Of a stretch of DNA of 51,345 nucleotides, positions 1-8,520 are shown in pieces. The notes beneath the pieces were generated by a model, which had not been told where the DNA came from, searched no databases, and saw nothing but the letters and a program-made list of their open reading frames with translations. The DNA is from an uncultured Faecalibacterium sp. (lineage in GTDB: Bacteria > Bacillota > Clostridia > Oscillospirales > Ruminococcaceae), in NCBI GenBank assembly GCA_934511465.1, contig CAKSWG010000013.1, positions 1 to 51,345 of the forward strand, written 5' to 3'. Position 1 is the stretch's first letter. Each line of letters starts with the position of its first letter. The position numbers and the translations under genes are program-made.

Positions 1-313
1 TAGAAAAAAGAACGAATTTTCTTTTTTATTTTCTCCGTTTTGTCAAAGAGCGCATTTTCTGTGCAAGATGCACAATCCGTCGGCTTTTTACGGGTGGAAA
101 ACTCCGCCGCGCCCGCTGTGCAGGGCTTAGTATAGGCGGCTGCGGCCTGTATTATACATATTATAATAAGAAAAACGTTTTGTGCTTTCCTCTACGCCCC
201 TTCCCGTAAAAAAAGCAACTCCGGAAAATCCGCAGATCTTCCGGAGTTGCAAATCATAAAATATTATTTCCGCTGAAAATGGCCAAAGCGCACGCAGCGG
301 CCATTCAAAATGG
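1..313. other. Left-edge intergenic region
   Basis: No gene is supported here. It holds a perfect 6-bp inverted repeat (TGTGCA-AGA-TGCACA, 60-74), an AT-rich stretch with overlapping TATAAT-like hexamers on both strands (150-167) and the terminator of the LRR protein gene (207-250). It may be the upstream region of a divergent gene beyond the left edge. Confidence 0.5.
207..250 (-). terminator. Rho-independent terminator of the LRR surface protein gene
   Basis: A 12-bp perfect stem (GCAACTCCGGAA at 215-226 with its complement at 239-250) is followed on the minus strand by a run of seven Ts. It lies 64 bases past the stop codon at 314. Confidence 0.9.
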
Positions 314-2251
314 TCAGTTCATTTTCTGCACCCGGTTCCACGCCTTGATGACCTGCCAGCGGAAGGTGTACTTGCCGGGCTTGAAGCTCTCGCCGTAGTC
401 CTTCATCAGGCCCTGCTCCACACACCAGCGTGCAGCCAGCTGGGTGTCCGCGGCTTCGGCGCTGATGTCGGCATACAAAGCGGTTCCGGTGGGCTGGGGC
501 CTGCCTGCGGCATTCCACAGCATCAGGGCCAGCTGTTCACGGCTGGTGGGAATGACGCCATCCGGCAGGTGGGTCTCCATCCAGATCTGGGTGCCCACTG
601 CATAGGTCACAGCGCCAATGGCCGCACCGCCCAGAATGACAGCGGCGGTAGCAGCACCGTCGTCGCCGCCGGAAACGGTCTGGCCGGGCTCTTCCTCTGC
701 GGGCTTATCGGCCAGAATGGCACGCAGCGTCACTCTCTGAACAGGCATCTTAAAGCTGTTGTTTTCAATGGTCAGACCCTGCGGCTCCACAACTTCCCAG
801 CTGGACACGATCTTGCCCTCCGGGATGCCGTCAAAGGTGTTGGGCAGTTTGACCGTGCTGTCTTCATCGGCATTGGGCAGTGTTCCGATCCTCGCGCCCT
901 CTTCGTCCACAATGGTGATGCCGTTCCTGGCTTTTTTTCTATATTTTGCGTAGTAAGTATTGCCAGCCTCGACAGTTTCTACCGGTTGACCGCTGAAATA
1001 GGCAGTTTTATACCAGCCGTTGAACTTGAAGTGCTCTTTTTTCGGCGTGGCAAGAGTACCTTCTTCAAATTCGGTGTCAGCGTCAAAGGTGCCGCCGTTC
1101 AAGTAGGCGATTGCACTGCCTCTAAATATCAGATTATACTGGCCTTCCTGCATATATTTCACACCATCCAGACAGGTGCAATTACGGAAAGCATTTTCGC
1201 CAATCGTTGCAACTTTGTTCAGGACGATATCCGGGCCCAAAAAAGAACAGTTATCAAATGCACGGTCACCGATGCTTTTCGCATTCAGAACCATCGTTCC
1301 TTTCAGGCCGGCATTCTGAAATGCTTCTTTTCCAATTTCCTCGATTTGGTCCAAAAATGTAGTATCCGCCAGAGAAATACACCCTTTAAAGGTGCCAACG
1401 CCAATTTTGGTAATCGTATCCGAAAGTGTTACGCTTTCAAGATTTGCGCAGCCGTTGAATGTTCCATAATTGTTACTTGTATTTGCCCCATCAAAATTAT
1501 CAGAATTGCTTTCAATCACAACCGTCTTAAGACTATAGCAGTTTAAAAAAGTTCCCGTGATGCTTGTTACATGTGCAGGGATCACTGCATTTACGATTGG
1601 GCACTGGATAAACATGCCATCCAGACTGGTAATTTTTTCCGGGATTTCAGGAACACTTGTAAGCTGTGTTTCTCTGAGTGCGCCTGCTCCAAGTGTTTCC
1701 AGATTTTTGGGCAGAACGATGTCCGTTATTTTTGTTCCATTAAAAGCATGTGCATCGATTTTTGTCACCGAATCAGGGAGCACAACTTTTCCGGACAAAG
1801 CTCCGCGATAAAAAGCATAAGTTCCAATTTCCTTTAATGTAGACGGAAACTGAATACTGGTCAGACTGCTCTGGTTAAAACAGGACGCACCAATGGATTC
1901 AAGACCTTCCGGCAGTTCGACCGATGCCAGACTTTTATCCAGAACAAACGTTCTTGCGCCCAGATGCGTAATGCCTTTCCCCACAACACCTTTTGTGATC
2001 TTTTGCATATATTGGCTCCATGGCACAGCATTGGCATTTGCATAATCTGCCATAGCTCCTTTTCCAGAAATTGTCAGAGTATAATTTTCATCGTCATTTT
2101 CTGTGATCGTCCATGCAATCGTGCTTTCATTTCCGGATGCTTCGCAATTGCCGGTTGCCACAACATCCCCGCTTGCTGCAAACGCAGCCGTTGGCAGCAA
2201 TGTCACGATAAAGCAGACGGCCAGAAACATTGCTACGATTCGTTTTTTCAT
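314..2251 (-). CDS. Secreted leucine-rich-repeat (BspA-type) surface protein with C-terminal SLH-like domain
   Basis: 645 residues. The start at 2251 is chosen because AGGAGG lies 5-10 bases upstream and the protein then opens with a clean signal peptide (MKKRIVAMFLAVCFIVTLLP, cleavage near AFA-A). The middle (about 110-400) is a series of BspA/LRR_5 repeats with motifs such as LPEGLESIGASCF and SVTKIDAHAFNG. Next come an InlB B-repeat-like module with the FNGWYKTAYFSGQPVETV motif (about 430-475), a hydrophobic Gly/Ala segment (about 545-565) and a C-terminal SLH-like region with LALMLWNAAGRPQP and ARWCVEQGLMKDYGE. Such proteins sit on the cell surface and bind host or microbial ligands; the ligand cannot be inferred. 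It is monocistronic, with a possible promoter at 2272-2299 and terminators on both sides. Confidence 0.85.
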   Translation of the reverse strand: MKKRIVAMFLAVCFIVTLLPTAAFAASGDVVATGNCEASGNESTIAWTITENDDENYTLTISGKGAMADYANANAVPWSQYMQKITKGVVGKGITHLGARTFVLDKSLASVELPEGLESIGASCFNQSSLTSIQFPSTLKEIGTYAFYRGALSGKVVLPDSVTKIDAHAFNGTKITDIVLPKNLETLGAGALRETQLTSVPEIPEKITSLDGMFIQCPIVNAVIPAHVTSITGTFLNCYSLKTVVIESNSDNFDGANTSNNYGTFNGCANLESVTLSDTITKIGVGTFKGCISLADTTFLDQIEEIGKEAFQNAGLKGTMVLNAKSIGDRAFDNCSFLGPDIVLNKVATIGENAFRNCTCLDGVKYMQEGQYNLIFRGSAIAYLNGGTFDADTEFEEGTLATPKKEHFKFNGWYKTAYFSGQPVETVEAGNTYYAKYRKKARNGITIVDEEGARIGTLPNADEDSTVKLPNTFDGIPEGKIVSSWEVVEPQGLTIENNSFKMPVQRVTLRAILADKPAEEEPGQTVSGGDDGAATAAVILGGAAIGAVTYAVGTQIWMETHLPDGVIPTSREQLALMLWNAAGRPQPTGTALYADISAEAADTQLAARWCVEQGLMKDYGESFKPGKYTFRWQVIKAWNRVQKMN

Positions 2252-2271
2252 CGTTTTATCCTCCTGTTTGT

Positions 2272-2299
2272 ATAATATTTTCGTTTTGTCCGGCCCCAA
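2272..2299 (-). promoter_or_regulatory. Candidate promoter of the LRR surface protein gene
   Basis: TTGGGG (2294-2299) and TATTAT (2272-2277) are separated by 16 bases on the minus strand. The leader would be only about 13 bases and includes the Shine-Dalgarno site. The -35 is weak, so this is tentative. Confidence 0.4.
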
Positions 2300-2315
2300 T
2301 TTCCGGCTCAAAACG

Positions 2316-2369
2316 CAAAAAGACGCTGCCCCGGCATGGTTTTCACCACGCCGGAACAGCGTCTTTTTT
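2316..2369. terminator. Bidirectional terminator-like hairpin
   Basis: AGACGCTG (2321-2328) pairs with CAGCGTCT (2356-2363), with an additional CCGGC/GCCGG inner stem. A-tract and T-tract flank both sides. It is the first clear terminator after manA on the minus strand and isolates the LRR gene. Confidence 0.8.
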
Positions 2370-2793
2370 TGCAATAGTTATTTACCCAGCCAGAAATGGA
2401 CGCACCACAAACGGGCAGAGTTTCACTTACTCTGCTCTGCTCTGCTCTGCTCTGCTCTGCTCTGCTCTTTAAGCATGTCCGCAAAAGCGCACGTTGTCAA
2501 GCCCTTTTTCACAGCCGGTTCTCCTTTGCTTTGGCAGTTCCAACGCAAAGCAGCCCTGAGAAGCACCGGTCCAATGGGCCGGCGGCTTGCAGCCGGCTGG
2601 CTCCCTTCCGGAAGCCCCTGTAACTTTGCGTCCCCGCCTTGCGGCGGGTCTGCCGATGGATGTTTACACCCAGAATATACCAGTTTTCGGCTCCGTTTGC
2701 AAGAGCCGTGCCGCACATCCTGTGCCGAATTTTGCACCGGATTTTTGGCTAAGGTGCAAAAAGCGCCGTCTGTACGCGCCGTTCTGCGGCTTT
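2370..2793. other. Intergenic region 3' of manA
   Basis: No credible gene. It carries the TCTGC pentamer array (2431-2467) and, at about 2575-2650, hairpins (CCGGCGGCTTGCAGCCGG, GGCTCCCTTCCGGAAGCC, CCCCGCCTTGCGGCGGG) arranged like the dispersed palindromic elements at 13424 and 33952. This is probably a degenerate copy of that family. Short ORFs here lack ribosome sites. Confidence 0.55.
2431..2467. repeat. Pentanucleotide microsatellite (TCTGC) x7
   Basis: Seven perfect copies of TCTGC followed by a partial TC, preceded by AC. The unit length is not a multiple of three. The array lies about 180 bases upstream of the LRR surface protein start, with the 2316-2369 hairpin between them. Confidence 0.95.
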
Positions 2794-3882
2794 TCAGGCG
2801 TTTTTCTTCGGTCCAAAGAAGTGCAGCACCCGCAGCGGAGCATCGGCCTGTAAGGCAAAGCTGCCAGTGCCCGCCGGCACAAAGATCTGATCCCCCTTCT
2901 GCACCGGCAGGCTGTGGCCGTGGGCCGTCAGAGTTCCAGCACCCTCCAGCACATACAGGCCGCTGAACTGCGCCGGGCAGGGCACAGTGAGGGTGTCGCT
3001 TACTTTCACTTCATCCAGACGGAACAGCGGCGTGTTCTTGTAGCCCACCAGTGTGGTGATGCTGCCGCCCTCCTCGGTGAGAATGTTCTCGGGCCGGATG
3101 AACCACCGCTCCCGGATCTCCTCCCGGGTGTGGGGCTCGTAGTGGAAGCACTCGAACATCTTTTCAAAGCCAAGGCCCTGATGGCACATGCTGTCCGCTA
3201 CCGCAAAGCCGCTGGGCGTGGTGCGCTCCACACGGATGGTGTAATCGGTGGGTTCCTGGATCTCCACCAAAAAGCATCCGGCACCGATGGCGTGGGGCAT
3301 GCCGCCCTCAATGAGGATGGTATCCCCCGGGTGCACCGGGTATTTCTGCAAAGCATCCAGCATCCCGGGGATGTCCTGCGCATGGAACAGTGCTTCCCAT
3401 GCTTCGCGGGTGACGCCCTCCTTGAAGCCATAGTAGATGCAGGGCTCTTCGCCGTTCACCGGGTGGCCGTCGAGGATGTGCCAGCACTCGGTTTTTCCGT
3501 AGGGGCTGTGGAACAGCCGCATGGCGGTGGGCTTATCCGGGTGCACCTGCACGGTCAGGCGCTCTGCGCTGTCAATGAGCTTGGTCAGCACGCCAAGGGA
3601 TGCATCGGTACGGTCCGCGCCAAGGTAGCCTGCGGGGTCGCTCTCCAGCACGGCCTTCAGGGTCACGTCTGCGCCGCGCAGGCGGCTCATGCCCTCTTCC
3701 GGGAACTGTTCGCGCCCGGCATTGCGGGCCGCAACAACGGAGAGGATCCATTCTTCCGGAAAATGGCCATCCCCTTCCGAGGGCACACCGTGGAAGCGGT
3801 CCAGCATGGAACCGCCCAGATAGGTGCGCCATGCGCGAGGGTTATCGAGCAAAAACGGAAAATCCGTGGTCGGCATCGTCAT
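2794..3882 (-). CDS. manA: Mannose-6-phosphate isomerase, class I
   Basis: 362 residues. It interconverts mannose-6-phosphate and fructose-6-phosphate in the cytoplasm with a bound zinc. Family marks are QVHPDK (112-117), KTECWHILDG (about 130-139), EGGMPHAIGAGCFLVEIQE (192-210) and the Arg of TIRVER; they include the His/Glu metal ligands of the cupin fold. The length is slightly above that of short Gram-positive ManA proteins. The start at 3882 has AGGAGGT eight bases upstream; an in-frame ATG two codons later is also possible. The gene follows the TRAP operon, but a terminator-like hairpin (3899-3946) ends right at its ribosome site, so expression may depend on readthrough or attenuation. 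Confidence 0.93.
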   Translation of the reverse strand: MTMPTTDFPFLLDNPRAWRTYLGGSMLDRFHGVPSEGDGHFPEEWILSVVAARNAGREQFPEEGMSRLRGADVTLKAVLESDPAGYLGADRTDASLGVLTKLIDSAERLTVQVHPDKPTAMRLFHSPYGKTECWHILDGHPVNGEEPCIYYGFKEGVTREAWEALFHAQDIPGMLDALQKYPVHPGDTILIEGGMPHAIGAGCFLVEIQEPTDYTIRVERTTPSGFAVADSMCHQGLGFEKMFECFHYEPHTREEIRERWFIRPENILTEEGGSITTLVGYKNTPLFRLDEVKVSDTLTVPCPAQFSGLYVLEGAGTLTAHGHSLPVQKGDQIFVPAGTGSFALQADAPLRVLHFFGPKKNA

Positions 3883-3898
3883 AAGGTAAAACCTCCTG

Positions 3899-3946
3899 TA
3901 AAAAGTGCAAAGCCCGCCCTTCCGGCGTGGGAAAGGCGGGCCTTGC
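3899..3946 (-). terminator. Terminator or attenuator hairpin between dctM and manA
   Basis: On the minus strand a 12-bp stem (arms 3935-3946 and 3907-3918, one G-U pair) is followed by CACTTTTTAC. The U-tract ends two bases from the manA Shine-Dalgarno site (3891-3897), leaving no room for a manA promoter after it. Confidence 0.75.
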
Positions 3947-4025
3947 TGCAAGCGATCGATTGGAAGAAAAAGGAGATGTGGGAATTGCGTTTGGAAGAAC
4001 TGCCTTTCCCTTTTTCTGCGGCAGC

Positions 4026-5306
4026 TTATGCGCCGTAGACGAGGTTGGGCAGGAACAGCACCGCCTGCGGGAAGAAGATCATGAAGATGATAACGCCCAC
4101 GACGGCCAAGTAGAACGGCCAGCCTTTCTTGAAGGTCTCTTCAATGGGGCACTCCATAATGTCAGACACGGCATACAGTGCGGTACCGACAGGAGGAGTC
4201 ATAACACCGAAGGTAACGGTGGTCATCATGATCATGCCGAACACGACTTCGTTGACGCCGATGCTGCGCATGACGGGCAGCAGGATGGGGGTCAGGATCA
4301 GGGCGATCACGGTGGTCTCCATGAACATGCCGCAGATCAGCAGGAACACGACCACCAGCAGCAGCAGCAGAGCGCTGTTGGTGGTGATGCTCAGCAGAGC
4401 GTTTGCGATGGTGACGGTGATGTTATCGTACACGATGCCGTAGCCGAACACGCCGGAGAAGGCCAGAATGATGGTGATAACGGTGATGTCCTTCACACTG
4501 TCCTTCAGGGTCTGCATCAGGCTCTCCCAAGTCAGCTCGTGGTAGAACACGGTGCCGACCAGCAGAGCGTAGGCGCAGGCAAAGGAGCCGGACTCGGTGG
4601 GGCTCATGATGCCAAAGCGGATCAGGACGATCAGCAGCACAGGGAACAGGATGGCCCAGATACTGTCCAGCAGAGCTTTCAGGATCTCGGACAGGGGGGC
4701 GGGCTTATCGTGCTCGGGCTTATAGCCAAAGCGGCGGGCGCTCCAAGTGACGGCCAGCATCAGCAGGACGCACATCAGGATGCCGGGCACCCAGCCAGCC
4801 ATGAACAGACGGCCGATGGAAACTTCGCCCACGGTGCCGTAGATGATCAGACCCATGCTGGGGGGAATGGTGGCAACGATCAGGCCGGACAGGCCGTTGA
4901 TGGCGGCAGACCAGCCGCGGTCGTAGCCCAGACGGTTCATCTCAGGTCCCAGAATGCGGCACTCCATGGAAGCGTCTGCAACGGCAGAGCCGGAGACGCC
5001 GCCCATCAGGGTGGACATCAGGCAGGAGACCTGACCGATGTTGCCGTACATGTGGCCGGTGCAGGCATTGGCAAAGCGCATCAGGCGCTTGGTGATGCCG
5101 CAGCTGTTCATCAGGTTGCCGGCCAGAATGAACAGGGGGATGGCCAGCATGGTGAAGCTCTGCGAGGTGGAAATGGATTTCTGTACCAGAACGGTCATGG
5201 GCAGGTTGCGGATCAGGAAGAACGAAAAGCCCGACAGACCGATGGAGAATGCCACCGGCATACCCAGCAGCAGAAAAACGAAGAAGATACCGATTGCAAT
5301 AAACAT
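4026..5306 (-). CDS. dctM: TRAP transporter large permease subunit (DctM)
   Basis: 426 residues, the usual length of the DctM 12-helix membrane subunit. It carries out the ion-driven solute translocation step of tripartite (TRAP) carriers. The N-terminus (FIAIGIFFVFLLLGMPVAFSIGLSG) and motifs such as IPLFILAGNLMNSCGI, PPSMGLIIYG, FMETTVIALILTPILLP and VTFGVMTPPVGTALY are typical of the DctM/IT superfamily. Its ATG overlaps the dctQ stop by one base (TAATG), so translation is probably coupled. The operon order dctP-dctQ-dctM is standard. The substrate cannot be read from sequence; TRAP systems carry C4-dicarboxylates, sialic acid and other organic acids. Confidence 0.95.
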   Translation of the reverse strand: MFIAIGIFFVFLLLGMPVAFSIGLSGFSFFLIRNLPMTVLVQKSISTSQSFTMLAIPLFILAGNLMNSCGITKRLMRFANACTGHMYGNIGQVSCLMSTLMGGVSGSAVADASMECRILGPEMNRLGYDRGWSAAINGLSGLIVATIPPSMGLIIYGTVGEVSIGRLFMAGWVPGILMCVLLMLAVTWSARRFGYKPEHDKPAPLSEILKALLDSIWAILFPVLLIVLIRFGIMSPTESGSFACAYALLVGTVFYHELTWESLMQTLKDSVKDITVITIILAFSGVFGYGIVYDNITVTIANALLSITTNSALLLLLVVVFLLICGMFMETTVIALILTPILLPVMRSIGVNEVVFGMIMMTTVTFGVMTPPVGTALYAVSDIMECPIEETFKKGWPFYLAVVGVIIFMIFFPQAVLFLPNLVYGA

Positions 5307-5809
5307 TAGCCGATGTCCCTCCCTGCTTCGTGTTTGACTTCCTGACCAGCGGGCGTCTTGACACGCTCAATGATGTTCAGGATGGTGGAGATCAGCATAA
5401 AGAAGGAGCCCACGGGCACTGCCATGGTCACCCAGCCGTAGCTGACGTGCAGAGAAGTGATCTGGCGCACCCAGCCAGTGGTGGTCATGCCGTAGCCGTA
5501 GTAGATCAGCACGCACAGGAAGGCGGCAATGATCACCTTGAACACGATGTCCAGCACCTTCTGCACACCGGCAGGGAACTTTTTGACGAACAGATCCACG
5601 CCGATCAGGCCGGAGCCGCGCATTGCTACGTCGCTGCCCAGAAAGATCAGCCACGCAAATGCGATCAGCGCAACATCCTGTGCCCAGTTCAGCGGATGGC
5701 CGAAGGTGCGCATCATTGCCGAGACAAAGACGAGGATCGCAATGCCCGCAACCAAGATCAGAGCAATGAGCTCTTCCAGCTTGCAGAGCTTTTCATAAAA
5801 TTTCTTCAT
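5306..5809 (-). CDS. dctQ: TRAP transporter small permease subunit (DctQ)
   Basis: 167 residues with four predicted membrane helices: ALILVAGIAILVFVSAMMR, DVALIAFAWLIFLGSDVAMR, VLDIVFKVIIAAFLCVLIYY and VTMAVPVGSFFMLISTIL. The WAQDVALIAFAWLIFLGS stretch is a DctQ hallmark. DctQ bridges the binding protein and DctM. The gene lies 89 bases after dctP, separated by a hairpin that may give extra binding protein over permease, and overlaps dctM by one base. Confidence 0.93.
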   Translation of the reverse strand: MKKFYEKLCKLEELIALILVAGIAILVFVSAMMRTFGHPLNWAQDVALIAFAWLIFLGSDVAMRGSGLIGVDLFVKKFPAGVQKVLDIVFKVIIAAFLCVLIYYGYGMTTTGWVRQITSLHVSYGWVTMAVPVGSFFMLISTILNIIERVKTPAGQEVKHEAGRDIG

Positions 5810-5832
5810 AGAAAATCGTCCTTACTCAAAAG

Positions 5833-5856
5833 GCCTCCTGCACAGCCTTGCCATGC
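5833..5856 (-). other. Intercistronic hairpin between dctP and dctQ
   Basis: CTCCTGCA and TGCAGGAG form an inverted repeat around an 11-base loop in the dctP-dctQ gap. There is no strong U-tract, so a processing or partial-termination role fits better than a full stop. Confidence 0.55.
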
Positions 5857-5898
5857 AGGAGACGAGTTTTACAGTAGTTTTTAAGGAGCGGCAGGCGA

Positions 5899-6963
5899 TC
5901 AGGCCTCAACGCCGGCTTCCTTGTACAGCTGCTCGCGCAGCTCGGTCCAGCCCAGCTTCTCGTATGCGGGCTTCACAGCCTCACGGAAGATGTCCTTGTC
6001 CACTTCCACGATGGTCATGCCGTTGTCCTTCAGGGTCTGCTCCATCTCAGCCTGAGCAGCGATGATGTCCTGTGCGTTCTGGTATGCGCAGTCGTTGAAG
6101 TCCTTCTTCACGATCTCCTGATACTCAGCGGGCAGCTTGTCGAACCATGCCTGACCGCAGATGGCCATGTTGAACAGGTTGATGTGCTCGGTCTTGCTGA
6201 CGTACTCGCAGACCTCGTAGATCTTGCTGGAAACAGCAGAGGTGTACTGCACCTCGCAGCCGTCGATGGACTTGGTCTGGATGCCGTTGTACACCTCGGA
6301 CCATGCAATGTTGTAGGGGGTAGCACCCATAGCGGAGATGGACTCCACGTACGGATCAGCACCGGGGGTGCGGATGACAGCGCCCTTCAGGTCGGCGGGG
6401 GTGTTGTAAGCCTTGTGGCCCATGAAGGAACGAGCGCCGTCGTAGTAGTTGTAGCACAGGCCGCAGATGCCGTTGGCAGCCAGATCAGCGTCCCAGCCCT
6501 TGAAGGTGTCGGTAGCCATCAGCTTCATGCCGTCCTCGTAGTTGTCCACGATGTAAGCCATGTTCAGGATGCCGATGTCGTTGACATAGCTGGACAGACG
6601 GCCTGCATCGGTCAGAACGGCGATGCCCATGCCCTGCAGAGCCTGATCGATCATGTCTTCCTCACCGCCCAGCTGGCTGGAGGGGTAGATGGTGACTTTG
6701 ACGTGGCCATCGGTATCCTCGGCGATCTTGTCGGCAGCAGCCTGCAGGCCCTGATAGATCATGGAGGTATCGGTCTGGGTGGTGGAGAACTTCAGCTCGA
6801 ACACCTCACCGGAAGCAGCGGAACCGGCAGCAGCGCCGGAAGCAGCGCCGGAAGCAGCAGCGGTAGAAGTGGAAGCGGAAGAGCCGCCGCAGGCGGTCAG
6901 GGCAGCAGCAGCAGCCATAGCGCCGCAGGCGGTGATGAACGAACGACGAGTGATCTTTTTCAT
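5899..6963 (-). CDS. dctP: TRAP transporter substrate-binding lipoprotein (DctP)
   Basis: 354 residues. The N-terminus has both a twin-arginine-like motif (TRRSFI, residues 5-10) and a lipobox (LTAC, Cys25), followed by a Ser/Ala-rich linker, so it should be a membrane-tethered extracellular lipoprotein. The mature part has the DctP fold: FELKFSTTQTDTSMIYQGLQ, HVKVTIYPSSQLGGEEDMI, and the substrate-carboxylate-binding region PADLKGAVIRTPGADPYVE with its conserved Arg. AGGAGG precedes the start at 6963. It is the first gene of the operon; the promoter region (7085-7146) carries two palindromes. Confidence 0.95.
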   Translation of the reverse strand: MKKITRRSFITACGAMAAAAALTACGGSSASTSTAAASGAASGAAAGSAASGEVFELKFSTTQTDTSMIYQGLQAAADKIAEDTDGHVKVTIYPSSQLGGEEDMIDQALQGMGIAVLTDAGRLSSYVNDIGILNMAYIVDNYEDGMKLMATDTFKGWDADLAANGICGLCYNYYDGARSFMGHKAYNTPADLKGAVIRTPGADPYVESISAMGATPYNIAWSEVYNGIQTKSIDGCEVQYTSAVSSKIYEVCEYVSKTEHINLFNMAICGQAWFDKLPAEYQEIVKKDFNDCAYQNAQDIIAAQAEMEQTLKDNGMTIVEVDKDIFREAVKPAYEKLGWTELREQLYKEAGVEA

Positions 6964-7084
6964 TGTTTTTTCCTCCTGTTACTCAAGAACAGCTTGTTTT
7001 CTCCTCAGCGGTCTTTCGCACAGAGCCCGCTGTTTTTCTGTGATTTCAGGATATCATGTTCACGACCTGTTCACATCTGCATTT

Positions 7085-7146
7085 TGTCATGAACAAAACA
7101 TGACATTTTTCCAAATAAATATGACATTTGTCACATTTTTCGTCAA
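7085..7146 (-). promoter_or_regulatory. Candidate dctP promoter with two palindromic operators
   Basis: TTGACG (7141-7146) and CATATT (7118-7123) are 17 bases apart on the minus strand. TGACA-TT-TGTCA (7122-7133) sits in the spacer, overlapping the -10. A second inverted repeat, TGTCATG-N7-CATGACA (7085-7105), lies just downstream. Both share the TGTCA half-site, suggesting one regulator. Confidence 0.55.
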
Positions 7147-7156
7147 ATCAGAGAGA

Positions 7157-7203
7157 AAAAGCCCACTTTTATGCAGCAACCTGCACAAAAGTGGGCTTTT
7201 TGT
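7157..7203. terminator. Bidirectional terminator between the sensory operon and dctP
   Basis: AAAAAGCCCACTTTT pairs with AAAAGTGGGCTTTTT around a loop that contains a small GCAGCAACCTGC helix. A/T tracts flank both sides. It ends the operon that starts at 11483. Confidence 0.9.
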
Positions 7204-7215
7204 GTGCATTTTTCA

Positions 7216-8520
7216 TCAGCTTGTCAACGTGTACTGCAATTGCTGCTGGATCTGCATCAATTGCAGTTCCAGATTCTTATCCGCGCTCATGGCTTCGGTA
7301 ATAAGCCGGTCGGCCATCTCCATAGCGCTGTGATAACGGGTAAAGCGCGGCGTGGCGATGGTGTTCTCCATGATGAAGGGCAATATCTCCATGCCCATGG
7401 AAGTGATGCCCATAGAGTCGTCCCGCAGGATGGCCGTCACCTCGGTGGATTCGGTCACGCTGCGCAGAGCCGAAACGCCGCGCAGCTGGGTGTAGACCAT
7501 AGTCTGCATCGCCCGGGTACAGGTGATGGTCTTGAGCAGCTCCCAAGCAAGCTCCGGGTGGGCCGTGCGCTTGCCGATGCCCACCATCAGGGTGCTCAGC
7601 TGCGAAAAGCTGCCCGCATCGTCACCGGTGCCGCGCGGCATGGGGATGCAGTCCCACTCAAAATCCGAGGAGCGTTTGATGCGCCACGGATACGGCTCGT
7701 AGCTGCGGTACTCGGAAAAGAGCATGGGCCGGAAGGCCACCCTGCCCTCGTCGAACAGTTTATCGCTCAAACTGGTGCCTGCGGTCAGGGCCGCCAGCTT
7801 CTGCGCGAACTGAACGGCCTGTTCCTGATCGCTCTGGCTCAGCAGGCATTTTTCGCCGTCCTCGCTGAAGATGGAACAGCCGTTGGCCAGCACGGCTTCC
7901 TGCCAGCCATAATCGTACACACCGAACTGGTCCAGCACGCCGTCGCCGTCCGTATCGCGGGTGAGCCGCTCGCACAGGCTGTAAAATTCGTCCCATGTCC
8001 AGTCCACATCCGGGATGGAAATGCCCTCGCTTTGCAGCAGGGTCTTATTGATGAACATCATCTGCGGCACGCATTCCAGCGGCAGGGCATACTGCACGCC
8101 CTTGTCGGCACCGGATTCCAGCGCGGCGGTGTAAAAATCGGCCGTATCCACCTCCGGGTCTCCGGCGATCAGTCCGTCCAGTCCGTACAGGGCACCGGCA
8201 TCGCTGAACTGCACAAAATCTTCCGGCAGGATCACCATTACGTCCGGCTCCTGTCCCAGCAAAAAGCGCCCGCTCAGCCACTCGCTGTAGTCCTCCACGC
8301 CAATGCCGCTGGTGTACCGCACCGTCACGTTGGGGTGCTCTGCCTCAAACCGGGCAATGGCCGTGTCCATAAAGGTGTAGTAGTCCTCGCCCGGCGCATT
8401 CCAGTAGCTGTCACAGGGGAAGCCGATGTACAGCACCGTTTTGCGCCCGGCCGCAAACACCAGCAGCGCCGCCGCTGCCGCGATCAGTACAAGGCCTTTC
8501 CACAGGCGGCGCATGTTCAT
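7216..8520 (-). CDS. Membrane-anchored extracellular solute-binding protein (family 1) of the sensory operon
   Basis: 434 residues. Its ATG at 8520 overlaps the response-regulator stop by four bases (ATGA). The N-terminus (RRLWKGLVLIAAAAALLVFAA) is a membrane segment with no lipobox Cys, so it is either a signal anchor or a cleaved signal. The rest follows the family-1 sugar-binding fold: IARFEAEHPNVTVRYTSG, GQEPDVMVILPEDFVQF, ALPLECVPQMMFINKTLL, and a DTDGDGVLDQFG Ca2+-loop-like motif common in this family. No ABC permease or ATPase gene lies nearby. That argues for a role in sensing with the kinase rather than transport; the ligand is unknown. Confidence 0.85.
   Translation of the reverse strand: MNMRRLWKGLVLIAAAAALLVFAAGRKTVLYIGFPCDSYWNAPGEDYYTFMDTAIARFEAEHPNVTVRYTSGIGVEDYSEWLSGRFLLGQEPDVMVILPEDFVQFSDAGALYGLDGLIAGDPEVDTADFYTAALESGADKGVQYALPLECVPQMMFINKTLLQSEGISIPDVDWTWDEFYSLCERLTRDTDGDGVLDQFGVYDYGWQEAVLANGCSIFSEDGEKCLLSQSDQEQAVQFAQKLAALTAGTSLSDKLFDEGRVAFRPMLFSEYRSYEPYPWRIKRSSDFEWDCIPMPRGTGDDAGSFSQLSTLMVGIGKRTAHPELAWELLKTITCTRAMQTMVYTQLRGVSALRSVTESTEVTAILRDDSMGITSMGMEILPFIMENTIATPRFTRYHSAMEMADRLITEAMSADKNLELQLMQIQQQLQYTLTS

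Noticed and set aside
2396..2623. A 75-codon plus-strand frame with an LLCSALLCSALL leader-like segment, resembling phase-variable Opa leaders
   Set aside because: No Shine-Dalgarno site or promoter and the rest is non-protein-like; kept only as a remark on the pentamer array.
2423..2737. A 104-codon minus-strand frame with EQSRA repeats from the pentamer array
   Set aside because: No ribosome site, covers degenerate hairpin repeats and has no domain; treated as chance.
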